From an uncultured Pelagibacteraceae bacterium (GTDB lineage Bacteria > Pseudomonadota > Alphaproteobacteria > Pelagibacterales > Pelagibacteraceae): DNA of 64,000 bases. Within the stretch, counting starts at the first letter, position 1; each line of letters begins with the position of its first letter. The DNA lies in the NCBI GenBank assembly GCA_902599995.1, contig CACKHN010000006.1:34062-98061 (forward strand), read 5' to 3'. Shown here one piece after another: positions 40,570 to 52,036 of this stretch. Both the position numbers and the translations under genes were made by a program. The notes beneath the pieces were generated by a model that was not told where the DNA came from, ran no database searches, and saw nothing but the letters and a program-made list of their open reading frames with translations.

Positions 40570-41730
40570 TTATTTTATAGCCTCAACAATTTTTTTAGCT
40601 GCATCATCTAAATTTTCTGCTGATATTAACTTCAAACCAGAATTATCAAGAATTTCTTTACCTTGTTTAAAGTTTGTGCCTGCAAGTCTAACTACTAAGG
40701 GAACGCTAATATTTATTTCCTTAGCTGCATCTACCACTCCTTGTGCGAGCACATCACACCTCATAATTCCCCCAAAAATATTAATCAAAATTCCTTTTAC
40801 ATTCTTATCTGAAAGAATAATTTTTAAAGCTGCTGAAACTTTTTCTTTTGACGCTCCTCCTCCTACATCTAAAAAATTTGCTGGTTCCTTTCCATATAAT
40901 TTAATTATATCCATAGTAGCCATTGCTAATCCTGCTCCATTAACCATACAACCAATACTTCCATCTAATTTTATATAAGCAAGATCATGTTTGCTTGCTT
41001 CAATTTCAGTTGAGTCTTCCTCATTAAGATCTCTAAGTTCAACAATTTCAGGATGTCTAAATAATGCATTAGAGTCAAAATTTACTTTTGCATCTAAACA
41101 AACTATTTTTTCTTCTTTAGTTAAAATCAAAGGATTGACCTCAACCATATTTGCATCTGTACTAATAAACATTTTATAAATTGATTTAATTAAAGTTATT
41201 GCTTGATTTTTTGCATCATTATTTAAATTAAAAATTTTTATAATTTTTTCACATTCATTGTTTGAAATTTCTTCATTAATATCAACTTTTGTAGTTATAA
41301 TTTTTTCTGGCGTTTTACTCGCCACCTCTTCAATATCCATGCCTCCTTGATCACTTGATATAAAAGCAATTTTTGAACTAGCTCTATCTACTAGGCATGA
41401 TAAATAAAATTCTTTTTCTATATTTGAAGATTCTTCAACGTACAATCTTTTTACTTCTCTTCCCTCTGGGCCAGTTTGATGAGTTATTAGTGTTTTTCCA
41501 AATAACCCTTTAGCTGCAAATTCCAACTCCTCAATTGTATTTAAAATTTTTACACCTCCAGCTTTTCCTCTTCCACCAGCATGTATTTGTGCTTTGAGGA
41601 CATATTTTTCAGTTTTAAGTGACTTTACTTTATCAAGTAAATCATCAACATTTAGTGCAAATACTCCTTCTGGGACTACTGCACCATATTTTTTTAATAT
41701 TTGTTTAGCTTGATGCTCGTGAATATTCAT
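40570..41730 (-). CDS. sucC: Succinyl-CoA synthetase beta subunit
   Basis: A 386-aa ATP-grasp beta subunit. MNIHEHQAKQILKKYGAVVPEG opens the protein; KAQIHAGGRGKAGGVK near 45, VEVNPLILT near 195 and the GGIMRCDVLAQGV segment near 320 are typical. It lies between mdh (2-base gap) and sucD. Confidence 0.98.
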   Translation of the reverse strand: MNIHEHQAKQILKKYGAVVPEGVFALNVDDLLDKVKSLKTEKYVLKAQIHAGGRGKAGGVKILNTIEELEFAAKGLFGKTLITHQTGPEGREVKRLYVEESSNIEKEFYLSCLVDRASSKIAFISSDQGGMDIEEVASKTPEKIITTKVDINEEISNNECEKIIKIFNLNNDAKNQAITLIKSIYKMFISTDANMVEVNPLILTKEEKIVCLDAKVNFDSNALFRHPEIVELRDLNEEDSTEIEASKHDLAYIKLDGSIGCMVNGAGLAMATMDIIKLYGKEPANFLDVGGGASKEKVSAALKIILSDKNVKGILINIFGGIMRCDVLAQGVVDAAKEINISVPLVVRLAGTNFKQGKEILDNSGLKLISAENLDDAAKKIVEAIK

Positions 41731-41732
41731 TT

Positions 41733-42695
41733 TTATTTAGAGAGATCAGGATCTATTTTTGATGCTGCTTCCCAAAGAGCTTTAACTGCATCTATTGAAT
41801 GTATAAACTCTTTTTTCTCATTTTCATCTAAATTTACTTCCTCAATTTTTTCAACACCACCTTTTCCTATGATTACGGGTACACCAGCATATATATTATT
41901 TACTGAGTACTCTCCATTTAATTGGACTGCACATGGCAATAATTTTTTTTCATCTTTTAAATATGCCTCAGCCATTTGAACACCTGATGCTGCGGGAGCA
42001 TAAAACGCAGAACCTTTTTCTAAATACTTAACTATCTCGGCTCCACCATCTCTTGTGCGTTGGTTTATTTCTTCAACCCTTTCCTTAGAAATTTTTCCTT
42101 CTTTGACTAAATCAAGCAAAGGTGTTCCTGAGACTTTTGTAAACCTTGGCATAGGAACCATTGTATCTCCATGACCACCCATCACCATTGCCTCGATGTC
42201 TTTAACTGGAACGTTTAATTCCAGAGATAAAAATAGTTTAAATCGAGAACTATCTAATATTCCTGCCATACCGACAACTTTATTAGCAGGTAAACCAGAA
42301 AATTTTTGAAACGCCATAACCATAACGTCTAATGGGTTGGTAATACATATCACAAAAGCATTTGGTGCATTTTGTTTTACACCGTAAGCCACTTGTTTAA
42401 TTATTTTTAAATTTATACCAAGAAGATCATCTCTACTCATTCCTGGTTTTCTAGGAACTCCTGCTGTAATTATAATAACATCAGAGCCTTTAATATCTTT
42501 ATAATCATCTGTACCTGAAAATTTTACATTAAACCCGTCTACGGATGATGACTGAGCAATATCTAATGCTTTGCCTTTTGCAATTCCACTTGCTACATCA
42601 AATAATACTACTTCATTTACTAACTCTTTTGTGCCAATTAAGTGAGCAAGGGTTCCACCAATTTGGCCTGCACCAATTAAAGATATTTTTGTCAT
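41733..42695 (-). CDS. mdh: Malate dehydrogenase
   Basis: A 320-aa LDH-like malate dehydrogenase. NAD-binding [12 protein letters not shown], the mobile-loop arginines in [25 protein letters not shown] and catalytic H175 in [10 protein letters not shown] identify it; the substrate-loop arginine (R82 in PRKPGMSR) favours malate over lactate. First of the mdh-sucCDAB-lpdA set, 10 bases after mmsA. Confidence 0.97.
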   Translation of the reverse strand: MTKISLIGAGQIGGTLAHLIGTKELVNEVVLFDVASGIAKGKALDIAQSSSVDGFNVKFSGTDDYKDIKGSDVIIITAGVPRKPGMSRDDLLGINLKIIKQVAYGVKQNAPNAFVICITNPLDVMVMAFQKFSGLPANKVVGMAGILDSSRFKLFLSLELNVPVKDIEAMVMGGHGDTMVPMPRFTKVSGTPLLDLVKEGKISKERVEEINQRTRDGGAEIVKYLEKGSAFYAPAASGVQMAEAYLKDEKKLLPCAVQLNGEYSVNNIYAGVPVIIGKGGVEKIEEVNLDENEKKEFIHSIDAVKALWEAASKIDPDLSK

Positions 42696-42705
42696 TATTT
42701 TCCTC

Positions 42706-44199
42706 TTATTTCATTGTAGGCATTACAAATTCCGCATTAGAACGGATACCAGAAGGCCATCTTGAAGTTATTGTTTTGAGTTTTGTATAAAATTTTATAC
42801 CCTCCATGCCATGCATTGCGCTGTCTCCAAATAAAGATCTTTTCCAGCCTCCAAAACTGTGAAAGGCCATAGGTACTGGTATAGGAACATTAATACCTAC
42901 CATGCCTACCTGTATTTTGCTAGCAAATGTTCTTCCAGCGTCTCCATCTCTAGTATAAATACTCACACCATTTCCATATTCATGATCATTAATTAATTTT
43001 GCAGCCTCTTCAAAAGTTTTAACCCTAACAACTGATAACACAGGGCCAAAAATTTCCTCTTTATATATTCTCATGTCTTTATCGACATGATCAAACAAAC
43101 ATCCACCTATATAAAATCCATTCTCGTAACCTTGAAGTTTGAGATCTCTTCCATCAACAACTAACTTCGCACCCTCTTCCACTCCTAAATCAACATATCC
43201 TTTAACCCTTTCTAGGTGTTCTTTTGTGACCAAAGGACCCATTTCAGAAGTTTTATCCATACCTGGACCAACTTTAAGCGCTTCAGCTTTTTTAGATAAT
43301 CTTGAAACAAGTTCATCACCAATATCACCCACTGCAACTGCAACAGATTGGGCCATACATCTTTCGCCCGCAGAACCATAAGCTGCGCCCATCAAACCAT
43401 TAACTGCTCCATCTAAATCACAATCTGGCATTACAACCAAATGATTCTTTGCTCCGCCTAAAGCCTGAACTCTTTTTTCATTTTTAGCCGAATTTTCATA
43501 AATATATTTTGCGATTGGCGTTGAGCCTACAAAGCTTACTGCTTTGATATCTGAGTTCTCTAGTATTGCATCCACAGACTCTTTGTCACCATTCACTACA
43601 TTAAAAACACCTTCAGGAAGACCTGCTTCTGAAAGTAACTGAGCTAACATTATAGAACATGAAGGATCTTTTTCAGATGGCTTTAAAATAAATGTATTTC
43701 CACACGCTATTCCAATAGGGAACATCCACATAGGAACCATTGCAGGAAAATTAAATGGAGTAATACCTGCAACTACTCCTAAAGGTTGTCTCATCGACCA
43801 ACTATCCACATTAGTTCCAACATTTTCAGAAAATTCACCTTTTAATAAATGAGGGACTCCACAAGCAAATTCAACAACTTCAAGCCCTCTTGTAAGTGAA
43901 CCTCTTGCATCTTCAAAAACTTTTCCATGTTCAGAGACAATTAATTTTGTTAGTTCTTCAGAATTCTTTTCAATTAATTCTTTGAACTTAAACATCACTC
44001 TTGCCCTTTGAAGGGGAGGTTTTAAAGACCATGTTTCAAAAGCCTTTTTAGCAATCTCTACTGCTTGGTTCAAATCAGATTTTGATGCTAACTTTACCTC
44101 AGACTCTTGTTCCCCTGTAGCTGGATTAAAAACTTTACCTTTTCGATCAGAAGAGCCTGAAAACAATTTGCCACCAACGTAGTGTTCAATTAACCTCAT
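42706..44199 (-). CDS. mmsA: Methylmalonate-semialdehyde dehydrogenase (CoA-acylating)
   Basis: A 497-aa aldehyde dehydrogenase of the MmsA group. The catalytic cysteine is C281 in [29 protein letters not shown] near 145, [13 protein letters not shown] near 168 and [22 protein letters not shown] near 435 are MmsA-specific. It converts methylmalonate or malonate semialdehyde to propionyl-CoA or acetyl-CoA in valine, inositol, beta-alanine or 3-hydroxypropionate catabolism. Its placement between sdhB and mdh suggests it feeds the TCA cycle; a link to the nearby DMSP genes is possible because 3-carbon DMSP breakdown can pass through malonate semialdehyde. Confidence 0.93.
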   Translation of the reverse strand: MRLIEHYVGGKLFSGSSDRKGKVFNPATGEQESEVKLASKSDLNQAVEIAKKAFETWSLKPPLQRARVMFKFKELIEKNSEELTKLIVSEHGKVFEDARGSLTRGLEVVEFACGVPHLLKGEFSENVGTNVDSWSMRQPLGVVAGITPFNFPAMVPMWMFPIGIACGNTFILKPSEKDPSCSIMLAQLLSEAGLPEGVFNVVNGDKESVDAILENSDIKAVSFVGSTPIAKYIYENSAKNEKRVQALGGAKNHLVVMPDCDLDGAVNGLMGAAYGSAGERCMAQSVAVAVGDIGDELVSRLSKKAEALKVGPGMDKTSEMGPLVTKEHLERVKGYVDLGVEEGAKLVVDGRDLKLQGYENGFYIGGCLFDHVDKDMRIYKEEIFGPVLSVVRVKTFEEAAKLINDHEYGNGVSIYTRDGDAGRTFASKIQVGMVGINVPIPVPMAFHSFGGWKRSLFGDSAMHGMEGIKFYTKLKTITSRWPSGIRSNAEFVMPTMK

Positions 44200-44238
44200 G
44201 AGTAGGATCTTTTAAAACAAAAATTGTTATTAGTCTAT

Positions 44239-45018
44239 TTAAACATTAGCTGTAGCTAACATTTTTTTGATTTCAGCAATTGCTTTTGCTGGATTTAGTC
44301 CTTTGGGACATGCGCTGGTACAATTTAGAATAGTATGACATCTATAAAGTTTAAGTTCGTCGGCAACTTTTTTTAATCTAGCTTTTCTTTCATCATCTCT
44401 ACTATCAACAATCCATCTATAAGCTTGTAAAAGTACTGCAGGTCCTAAATATTTATCTCCATTCCACCAATAACTAGGACACGAAGTCGAACAACATGCA
44501 CACATAATGCACTCATATGCACCATCTAGTTTTGCTCTATCTTCTTTAGATTGAAAAATTTCTTTTGTTTCTTTAGATGAATTATTTTTTAACCAAGGCT
44601 CAATTGACTCGTACTGTTTATAAAGTCCATCCAAATCTCCAATCAAATCTCTTTTAACTTTAAGATGTGGCAATGGATAAATATCTATATCTCCATCAAT
44701 TTGTGAATGTGGAGTAGTGCAAGCAAGACCATTTTTACCACCCATATTCATTGCACAAGAACCACAAACTCCATGAGCACAAGATCTTCTGTAGGCTAAT
44801 GTTGGGTCTATTTCGTTTTTAATTTTATTTAGCACATCTAAAACTTTTGATGGACAGTTATCCATATCAACTTCATAAGTATCAATTCTTGGATTTTCCT
44901 CAGTGGAGGGGTCCCATCTATAAACATTAACTTTACGAATATTTTTTGATCCGGTTTTATCTTTGTAATATTTTCCCTTATTTACCTTAGAATTTTGAGG
45001 TAAATTTAGCTGTACCAT
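44239..45018 (-). CDS. sdhB: Succinate dehydrogenase iron-sulfur subunit
   Basis: A 259-aa subunit with all cluster motifs: [2Fe-2S] in [18 protein letters not shown] plus GLACTT, [4Fe-4S] in [16 protein letters not shown], and [3Fe-4S] in [17 protein letters not shown]. Electrons pass from SdhA flavin to quinone. It starts directly after the sdhA stop; mmsA follows after 39 bases. Confidence 0.98.
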   Translation of the reverse strand: MVQLNLPQNSKVNKGKYYKDKTGSKNIRKVNVYRWDPSTEENPRIDTYEVDMDNCPSKVLDVLNKIKNEIDPTLAYRRSCAHGVCGSCAMNMGGKNGLACTTPHSQIDGDIDIYPLPHLKVKRDLIGDLDGLYKQYESIEPWLKNNSSKETKEIFQSKEDRAKLDGAYECIMCACCSTSCPSYWWNGDKYLGPAVLLQAYRWIVDSRDDERKARLKKVADELKLYRCHTILNCTSACPKGLNPAKAIAEIKKMLATANV

Positions 45019-46794
45019 TTAGTAAACTCTTTCCTGTGGAGGAAAATATTGAACATCATTAGTCAAAGTTGAATTATGAACTGGTCTATAAGAAATTTTA
45101 GAGCTTTTTCCATCACACCAAGCGAGTGTATGTTGCATGAATTTTTGATCATCTCTTTTTGGATAATCCTCTCTAGCATGCGCACCTCTACTTTCCTTTC
45201 TGTGATAAGCAGAGTCAACTGTTGTTACAGCTTGTCTGATTAAATTATCCAATTCAAGAGTTTCAACAAGATCAGTATTAAAAACTAAGGACCTATCTTT
45301 TACTGATATTGAGTCCATACCATCATACGTTTTTCTAATTTCGTTAACTCCTTCTTTTAAATTCTTTTCTGTTCTGAAAACTGCACACTTAGATTGCATT
45401 GTTTTTTGCATAGCTAGCCTCAGCTCTGCTGTACTATTTTCGCCTTGTGCATTTCTAAGTTTATCAAATCTATCCAAACATTTTTGAGTTTCACTTTCAG
45501 GAATTTCTTCATGTGGAGATCTTGGTTTTATTAACTCAGCAGCTCTTTTTGCTGCTGCTCTTCCAAATACAACAAGATCAATTAAAGAATTTGAACCAAG
45601 TCTATTTGCTCCATGAACTGATACACATGCAGCTTCTCCTATTGCCATCAAACCTGGAACAGTTTTTTCTGATCCATTTACCGTTAAAACTTCTGCTTTA
45701 TAATTGGTTGGAATGCCACCCATGTTGTAATGTACAGTTGGAACCACAGGAATTGGTTCTTTCGTTACATCTACGTTAGCAAATAATCTTGCAGCCTCTG
45801 TGATACCTGGCAATCTGTCTTCTATCACACTTTTGTCTAAATGACTTAAGTGTAAATGCACATGATCTTGTTCTTTTCCTACTCCTCTACCTTCGTTTAT
45901 TTCGATAGACATTGATCTACTTACCACATCTCTAGAGGCCAAGTCTTTAGCATTAGGGGCATATCTTTCCATAAATCTTTCACCTTTGGAGTTGACTAAA
46001 TATCCTCCTTCGCCTCTAACACCCTCAGAAATTAATGTACCATGCCCGTAAATACCTGTTGGATGAAACTGAACGAATTCCATATCTTGCAAAGGTAGTC
46101 CTGCTCTCAAAACCATCGCATTTCCATCTCCAGTACACGTATGTGCAGATGTTGCAGAATAATATACTTTACCATATCCACCTGTTGCAATAATTACCAT
46201 ATGTGCTCTAAACCTATGAATTGTTCCATCATTTAAATTCCAAGCTATTAATCCCTTGCATTCACCATCTTTCATTAACAAATCTAAAGCAAAATACTCG
46301 ATAAAAAATTCTGTATTATGTTTAAGGGCCTGCCCATAAAGAGTGTGTAATATCGCGTGACCTGTTCTATCTGCTGCAGCACAAGTTCTTTGAACAATTC
46401 CATTTCCATAATTTTTTGTCATTCCACCAAATGGTCTTTGATAAATTTTTCCCTCTTCAGTTCTACTAAAAGGAACTCCATATTTTTCTAATTCTAAAAC
46501 GGCTTTGGGCGCTTCTTTACATAAATATTCAATACTATCCTGATCCCCAAGCCAATCAGCACCCTTTACAGTGTCATACATGTGCCATCTCCAGTCATCC
46601 TCACCCATATTTCCCAAAGCAGCTGAAATACCACCTTGGGCAGCTGACGTGTGACTTCTAGTAGGAAAAACTTTTGAGATACAAGCAGTTTTTAAACCAG
46701 CTTCACTTAAGCCAACCGCAGCTCTCAGGCCTGATCCTCCTGCTCCAAGAACAACTACGTCATACTCATGATCTATAATATTGTAAGCGCTCAT
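45019..46794 (-). CDS. sdhA: Succinate dehydrogenase flavoprotein subunit
   Basis: A 591-aa flavoprotein. FAD-binding [21 protein letters not shown], the covalent-FAD histidine H48 in [18 protein letters not shown], substrate residues in [12 protein letters not shown] and SRDVVSRSM, and [20 protein letters not shown] are all present. It shares one base with the sdhD stop. Confidence 0.98.
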   Translation of the reverse strand: MSAYNIIDHEYDVVVLGAGGSGLRAAVGLSEAGLKTACISKVFPTRSHTSAAQGGISAALGNMGEDDWRWHMYDTVKGADWLGDQDSIEYLCKEAPKAVLELEKYGVPFSRTEEGKIYQRPFGGMTKNYGNGIVQRTCAAADRTGHAILHTLYGQALKHNTEFFIEYFALDLLMKDGECKGLIAWNLNDGTIHRFRAHMVIIATGGYGKVYYSATSAHTCTGDGNAMVLRAGLPLQDMEFVQFHPTGIYGHGTLISEGVRGEGGYLVNSKGERFMERYAPNAKDLASRDVVSRSMSIEINEGRGVGKEQDHVHLHLSHLDKSVIEDRLPGITEAARLFANVDVTKEPIPVVPTVHYNMGGIPTNYKAEVLTVNGSEKTVPGLMAIGEAACVSVHGANRLGSNSLIDLVVFGRAAAKRAAELIKPRSPHEEIPESETQKCLDRFDKLRNAQGENSTAELRLAMQKTMQSKCAVFRTEKNLKEGVNEIRKTYDGMDSISVKDRSLVFNTDLVETLELDNLIRQAVTTVDSAYHRKESRGAHAREDYPKRDDQKFMQHTLAWCDGKSSKISYRPVHNSTLTNDVQYFPPQERVY

Positions 46795-47120
46795 TATTTA
46801 AGATTAAATATAATTATTATTGTTAAAAATGAAATGCTTATAGCAGAAATATACAGCAGTCTGTTTGCGACATTTTTGGTTTTTTCATTACCAATATAGT
46901 CTTCAAAAACCTCACTTATGGTTAAAGATGAGAAAAAGAAAGCAAAAATAATAAATAGACTGAATAAAAACTTATTTAATTTACTAGTAAAAAAACTTAA
47001 CACCTCTGAATATGTCTGATCATATATAGATACAAAATTAATTATAAACCACAGCATGAGTGGGATTAAGATTATGGAAGATAACTTTATAAAAATCCAT
47101 TTTTTTGTTGAAACGTTCAT
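46794..47120 (-). CDS. sdhD: Succinate dehydrogenase membrane anchor SdhD (divergent)
   Basis: A small anchor with three membrane helices, identified by position between sdhC and sdhA and by the FEDY motif matching the EDY/TDY of other SdhD proteins. I start at ATG 47120, one base after the sdhC stop (108 aa); an earlier ATG at 47141 would overlap sdhC. The residue 11 before the motif's Asp, which is the heme b axial His in E. coli and rickettsial SdhD, is Phe (F63), and the protein contains no histidine at all. The N-terminal Q-R-x-T-G-like segment is also altered (WIFIKLSS). Heme coordination or even heme presence may differ. Confidence 0.85.
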   Translation of the reverse strand: MNVSTKKWIFIKLSSIILIPLMLWFIINFVSIYDQTYSEVLSFFTSKLNKFLFSLFIIFAFFFSSLTISEVFEDYIGNEKTKNVANRLLYISAISISFLTIIIIFNLK

Positions 47121-47121
47121 A

Positions 47122-47505
47122 TTAAAAAAAATTTTTACCAATTAAATATATTGCAACTGTTAAAGCAAAAGAGCCAAAAATAACTAATAGTCCAGTGAGT
47201 CTTGTTGTTTGCAACTCAAATCCATAACCCATATCCATAATAAGATGTCTTATCTCACTTAATATTTGAAAACTAAATGTCCAAACAATGCCCAAAGTAA
47301 TAAATTTCCCAAAAATTGAACTTAAAAAAAAGTTTATTGTATTATAGTTACTGTCACCCAAAATTAATAATGAGGACCAAAGACAAATAAAACAAATAGC
47401 AATAATATTAATAATTCCAGTTATACGGTGGGAAATAGATACTAAAGATGAAATATGCCAACTATAAATTTGTATGTGTGGTGACAATGGTTTTTTATCT
47501 TCCAT
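47122..47505 (-). CDS. sdhC: Succinate dehydrogenase cytochrome b556 subunit SdhC
   Basis: About 127 aa with three membrane helices. The motif RPLSPHIQIY-like PLSPHIQIYSW and SISHRITG near the N terminus (quinone-site serine/arginine) and the heme ligand His in EIRHLIMDMGYG are conserved. I prefer ATG 47505 (MEDKKPLSPH); an ATG 9 bases earlier is possible. Either start lies inside the asd 3' end, so translation is probably coupled. Confidence 0.93.
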   Translation of the reverse strand: MEDKKPLSPHIQIYSWHISSLVSISHRITGIINIIAICFICLWSSLLILGDSNYNTINFFLSSIFGKFITLGIVWTFSFQILSEIRHLIMDMGYGFELQTTRLTGLLVIFGSFALTVAIYLIGKNFF

Positions 47506-48505
47506 AAAAATCATTCTTAATTAAACTTTCAGCAATTTGAACTGCATTCAATGCCGCCCCTTTAACTAAATTATCTGACACAATCCATAAATTTATAGTA
47601 TTTTCTCTAGACTCATCCAATCTTATTCTTGAAATAAAAGTTTCAAATTTATCCTCTGCCTCGATTGGCGTAATATAACCACCGTCTTCTCGATCATCGA
47701 CAACTTTACATCCAGGAGAACTAGATAAAACTTTTTTTATTTCGTTCAGATCACATTTTTTATTAAATTCTACATTTGTACTTATACAATGTGAAACAAG
47801 AACAGGTATTCTTACACAAGTTGAAGTTACTTTGATTTTTTTATCTAAAATTTTTTTTATTTCATCTGTAGTTTTTTGTTCTTCTTTTGTGTAACCGTTT
47901 TCTAAAAAGCTATCAATGTGAGGAATTGCATTAAAAGCAATCTGCTTAGTAAAATTTTTTGATGCTATTTCTTTATTTTGAAAATAATCCTTAGTTTGTG
48001 ATAATAGCTCATCCATAGCACTTTTACCTGCGCCTGACACTGACTGATACGTGGATGCAACTATACGATTGATATTATACAAATCATGTAACGGTTTCAA
48101 AGCTACAACAACCGGAATTACTGAACAATTAGCGTTAGCAATAATATTTTTATTTTTTACATCAGCAAGTTTTTTTGGATTTACTTCCGGAACAATTAAC
48201 GGAATATCAGGATCTTTTCTAAAATATTTTGAATTATCGATAACAATAGTTTTTTCAGCAGCAGCAAGTGCCCATTTTTCAGCAATTGAGCTTCCTGCAG
48301 CAAAAAAAGCAATTTTAACATTTGAAAAATCAAATTTTTCAAGATCAGTTACTGTATGCTCTTTTCCATTATAATTTATCTTTTTTCCTTCACTGTTTTT
48401 TGAAGCTATTAAGAAAAGATTTTCAATATTTAATCGTTTTTTTTCAAAAATTTCTATAATTTTTCTTCCAACATTTCCTGTTGCGCCAACAATTGCTATA
48501 TTCAT
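47495..48505 (-). CDS. asd: Aspartate-semialdehyde dehydrogenase
   Basis: A 336-aa enzyme of the aspartate pathway (to lysine/DAP, threonine and methionine). NADP-binding IVGATGNVGRKIIEIF, catalytic C127 in ANANCSVIPVVVAL, STYQSVSGAGKSAMDEL near 150 and the HIDSF substrate region (residues around 193) are intact. It lies between dmdA and sdhC, outside any obvious amino acid operon, with an 11-base overlap into sdhC. Confidence 0.96.
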   Translation of the reverse strand: MNIAIVGATGNVGRKIIEIFEKKRLNIENLFLIASKNSEGKKINYNGKEHTVTDLEKFDFSNVKIAFFAAGSSIAEKWALAAAEKTIVIDNSKYFRKDPDIPLIVPEVNPKKLADVKNKNIIANANCSVIPVVVALKPLHDLYNINRIVASTYQSVSGAGKSAMDELLSQTKDYFQNKEIASKNFTKQIAFNAIPHIDSFLENGYTKEEQKTTDEIKKILDKKIKVTSTCVRIPVLVSHCISTNVEFNKKCDLNEIKKVLSSSPGCKVVDDREDGGYITPIEAEDKFETFISRIRLDESRENTINLWIVSDNLVKGAALNAVQIAESLIKNDFYGR

Positions 48506-48526
48506 AATACCGAATGACTTTTACTT

Positions 48527-49636
48527 CTAAATAAAGGGTAATTCACAAACTGTACCCACATATATTTTTTCATTTATTTCTATATTAAACTGATTTTTTG
48601 TATTCCAGTAAGGTTTATTTATCATTGCAATTCCTACAACCTTGTTAAAGGTAGGTGAATATGTTGCCGATCTAACATATCCAACAATTTCTTTGCTATC
48701 AGTAAATAATGTCTTTTCACAGTACATATCGATTTTATTGTGTTCAATTTTTACACCCATCAGTTTTCTAGTTATTCCTTTTTCTTTTATTTTTTTAAGT
48801 TTTTCTTTTCCTAAAAATTTAACATCACTGTCTATATTGATAAATTTATCAAAATTTGCTTCGAATGGATTGTCTCTATTGTCAAAATCATTTCCATAAG
48901 ATAACAAATTACCTTCAATTCTCTCTATTAAATTTGGGCAACCTGGCTTAACATTAAATTCTTTTCCAACTTCAAACAGATAATCATACAAATCCTTACC
49001 TGCAGTATCATTTTCGACATATACTTCAAATCCACCTTGCTTTGACCAACCAGATCTTGCTGTGAAATATTTCTGACCTTTAAATTCAAAATAATTAAAA
49101 TTAAAAAATTTTAATTTTCTAATCTCTTCGCCAAATAACTTTGACATTAGGTCATCTGCTAGAGGTCCTTGTACAGCTAAAATATTTACATTTGGTTCGC
49201 TTATTTCAACTTCAAATTTATTTCCAGCTGCAAGTCCTTTTGCAAAAAATATAACATCAGAATCTGCTATTGATAACCACCATTTATCTTCTGCAAGTTT
49301 ATTGATTATAGGATCATTAACCAAAAGACCTTGGTCGTCAATTAAAGGAGCATAATAACATTTGCCTACTTTTGAATTAGATAAATCTCTACATGTCATT
49401 AACTGAACCAATTTTGATGCGTCTTTTCCTGATATTTCAACTTGTCTTTCTGCAGCAACATCCCAAACCTGAACATATTTTTTTAGATGATGGTAATCGC
49501 TTTCTAAAGATTTAAATGAGGCTGGAAGCAGCATATGATTATAAACAGTATAACTGCTCACACCATGAGCTTCTATTCTATCAGTATAGGGTGTACTTCT
49601 AAGTCTCCTTGATTTTGCAATAGAAAAGTTTTTCAT
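48527..49636 (-). CDS. dmdA: Dimethylsulfoniopropionate (DMSP) demethylase DmdA
   Basis: A 369-aa GcvT-fold, tetrahydrofolate-dependent demethylase, the length known for Pelagibacter DmdA. It transfers a methyl group from DMSP to THF, leaving methylmercaptopropionate (MMPA). The opening [62 protein letters not shown] and [15 protein letters not shown] fit DmdA and not GcvT, and dmdB and dmdC lie in the same operon. Its ATG overlaps the stop of the upstream hydrolase (ATGA). In SAR11 DMSP serves as both carbon and reduced-sulfur source. Confidence 0.93.
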   Translation of the reverse strand: MKNFSIAKSRRLRSTPYTDRIEAHGVSSYTVYNHMLLPASFKSLESDYHHLKKYVQVWDVAAERQVEISGKDASKLVQLMTCRDLSNSKVGKCYYAPLIDDQGLLVNDPIINKLAEDKWWLSIADSDVIFFAKGLAAGNKFEVEISEPNVNILAVQGPLADDLMSKLFGEEIRKLKFFNFNYFEFKGQKYFTARSGWSKQGGFEVYVENDTAGKDLYDYLFEVGKEFNVKPGCPNLIERIEGNLLSYGNDFDNRDNPFEANFDKFINIDSDVKFLGKEKLKKIKEKGITRKLMGVKIEHNKIDMYCEKTLFTDSKEIVGYVRSATYSPTFNKVVGIAMINKPYWNTKNQFNIEINEKIYVGTVCELPFI

Positions 49637-50409
49637 TTTTGTAAAAATTCTAGGACCTTTTCTCTCATTTCAAATGCTTTTTCAATCATAATCATATGGC
49701 CACAACCTTCAATTACATGGGTTGTCGAATTTTTAACTAAATTGGAAAATTTTTTTCCAGCTTCAAGATTTACCATCTTGTCTAAAGCACCAAATATAAA
49801 CATAGATGGACAATTTATTGACTGCGCTGCATCTGAGCCATTGGAATAATTATTGCACGCAACAAGATCTACAGCCAGTATTTCACTTATATCTCTAGGT
49901 GATTGAATTATCCTTTCAATTGGATTGCCACCAATAAATTTTTTTGAACCTTCATAACCCCACTTCATCATTAGTTTGAGGGCGTTGGAGTCACCATTTT
50001 TTGCTAACTCTATCAAGTCAGGATGAACTGGCATTCTACAAGAGCCCCCAACAAAAACTAATCTTTTAATTCTAGTCTGATACTTATGAGCATACTCTAA
50101 AATTTCTAGACAGCCCTGAGAATGTCCAACTAATACTAAATCCCTTAAATTTAGCCGATCAAATGCTTTTTCTAACCATTCTGAAATTATTTCTATAGTA
50201 TTTAATGAGGGTCCATCAGAATTTCCATGACCAGGCAAATCTATTGATAAGACGTTGAAATTCTGATTTGAAAAAAATTGCTCTGTTAAAGACCAAACAA
50301 TATGAGACATCCCACTTCCATGCAAAAACACTATTGTTTGTTTTTTGGGGTCAATACCTTTCCCTGCATCTGATGCATGAACATTTTTGTTTTCAACTTG
50401 AAAAATCAA
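49633..50409 (-). CDS. Alpha/beta hydrolase in the DMSP demethylation cluster
   Basis: A 258-aa alpha/beta-hydrolase-fold protein with a complete triad: S97 in [12 protein letters not shown]210 in FGALDKMV and H238 in [11 protein letters not shown]; the oxyanion segment is [12 protein letters not shown]. No signal peptide, so cytoplasmic. It lies 8 bases after dmdB and is coupled to dmdA by an ATGA overlap, so a role in DMSP/MMPA metabolism is likely. An esterase or thioesterase acting on a pathway CoA thioester is my inference; the true substrate is not shown by sequence. Confidence 0.8.
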   Translation of the reverse strand: MIFQVENKNVHASDAGKGIDPKKQTIVFLHGSGMSHIVWSLTEQFFSNQNFNVLSIDLPGHGNSDGPSLNTIEIISEWLEKAFDRLNLRDLVLVGHSQGCLEILEYAHKYQTRIKRLVFVGGSCRMPVHPDLIELAKNGDSNALKLMMKWGYEGSKKFIGGNPIERIIQSPRDISEILAVDLVACNNYSNGSDAAQSINCPSMFIFGALDKMVNLEAGKKFSNLVKNSTTHVIEGCGHMIMIEKAFEMREKVLEFLQK

Positions 50410-50417
50410 ATAATTAC

Positions 50418-52034
50418 CTAGAATTGCTTTCGTAATTCAAACTTTTGTATTTTTCCTGTAGAAGTTTTTGGTAACTCACAGAAAATAACTTTTTTTGGAA
50501 CTTTGAAGCCAGCTAATGTTTCTTTACAAAAATCAATTAATTCTTTTTCACTGGCAGTTTTATCTTTGACCATTTCAATAAAAGCACATGGTACTTCACC
50601 CCATTTTTGATCAGGCTTAGCAACAACAGCTGCTATAGAAACTGAAGGATGTTTAGAGAGAGTATTTTCTATTTCAATTGACGATATATTTTCCCCTCCA
50701 GAAATAATTATATCTTTGGATCTATCTTGTATTTTTACATATCCGTCTGGATGCATAACAGCTAAATCTCCTGTATGAAACCATCCACCTTTCATTGCTT
50801 TATCTGTAGCCTCTTTATCTTTAAAATATCCTTTCATCACCACATTCCCTTTTATCATTATTTCACCGATAGTTTTTCCATCTTTGGGAACTTCTTTCAT
50901 AGTTTCAGGATCTAAAACAGTTACACCCTCAGTATTAGGATACCTTACTCCTTGTCTTGCTTTAATTTCATTCTGTTTATCTTCATCAAGTTCATTCCAT
51001 TCATCGTTCCAGGCACATTGGGTAACATGTCCATAAGTTTCTGTTAAGCCATAAACATGCATTACCTCAAAGCCAAGAGCTCTCATCTTCTTAAATATTA
51101 CGCTGGGTGGAGGCGCTCCAGCAGTTAAAACGTAAACTTTATGTTTTATTTTTTTTCTATCGGCTTCTGGTGCTCCTGTAATCATATTTAAGACAATAGG
51201 TGCTCCGCCAAAATGGGTTACACCATATTTATCGATTAATTCAAATATTTTTTTAATGTCTATGTTTCTTAAACAAATAGTCCTTCCATTCAACATTGGG
51301 ACTGTCCAAGGGTAGCACCATCCGTTACAATGAAACATCGGGACAACTGTCAAAAAATTTAAACGATTAGGCATATTCCACGCAACAGAGCTTCCTGTAG
51401 ACATTAAATAAGCACCTCTATGATGATAAACTACACCTTTTGGATTTCCTGTTGTACCGGAAGTATAACTTAACGAAATGGACTCCCATTCATCATCTGG
51501 CATTTGCCAATTAAAATTTTCATCTCCACTGTTTAGAAAATTTTCATATTCTAGCTCACCAATTTTTTCACATTTTGATTGATCGGCATTTTTATCATTA
51601 ATATCTATAATTGTTATTTGCTTATCAAGATTGTTTAAAGCTTTTTTCACCTCTACATGCAATTGTCTATCAACAACTAATACCTTGGCATCGCTATGAT
51701 TTAAAATATATGAAATAGTATTCGCATCTAACCTAATATTAATCGTATTCAAAACTGCCCCGGTCATTGGAACAGAATAATGTGCTTCAAATATTTCTGG
51801 TGTATTAAATGCTAGAAATGAAACAGTATCACCTTTTTTAATTCCAATTTTTGATAGCGCACTTGCAAATTTTACTACTCTTTTATAGACCCTACTCCAA
51901 GTATAACTTCTGTCTTCATATACAATTGCCTCATAATTAGGATAAATTTCTTTTGCTCTTTTTAAAAATGTAAGAGGTGTTAAAGGAACGTGGTTAGCAT
52001 TATTTTTCTCCAGATTAATATCGTAATGATTCAT
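50418..52034 (-). CDS. dmdB: Methylmercaptopropionate-CoA ligase DmdB
   Basis: A 538-aa acyl-CoA synthetase (ANL superfamily). The ATP-binding loop ISLSYTSGTTGNPKGVVYHH, MHVYGLTETYGHVTQC, GWFHTGDLAVMHPDGYV and the C-terminal catalytic lysine region PKTSTGKIQKFELRKQF are intact. Medium-chain-type ligases of this branch activate MMPA to MMPA-CoA. The specific DmdB call rests mainly on linkage: dmdC is 2 bases upstream and dmdA downstream. Confidence 0.88.
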   Translation of the reverse strand: MNHYDINLEKNNANHVPLTPLTFLKRAKEIYPNYEAIVYEDRSYTWSRVYKRVVKFASALSKIGIKKGDTVSFLAFNTPEIFEAHYSVPMTGAVLNTINIRLDANTISYILNHSDAKVLVVDRQLHVEVKKALNNLDKQITIIDINDKNADQSKCEKIGELEYENFLNSGDENFNWQMPDDEWESISLSYTSGTTGNPKGVVYHHRGAYLMSTGSSVAWNMPNRLNFLTVVPMFHCNGWCYPWTVPMLNGRTICLRNIDIKKIFELIDKYGVTHFGGAPIVLNMITGAPEADRKKIKHKVYVLTAGAPPPSVIFKKMRALGFEVMHVYGLTETYGHVTQCAWNDEWNELDEDKQNEIKARQGVRYPNTEGVTVLDPETMKEVPKDGKTIGEIMIKGNVVMKGYFKDKEATDKAMKGGWFHTGDLAVMHPDGYVKIQDRSKDIIISGGENISSIEIENTLSKHPSVSIAAVVAKPDQKWGEVPCAFIEMVKDKTASEKELIDFCKETLAGFKVPKKVIFCELPKTSTGKIQKFELRKQF

Positions 52035-52036
52035 TC

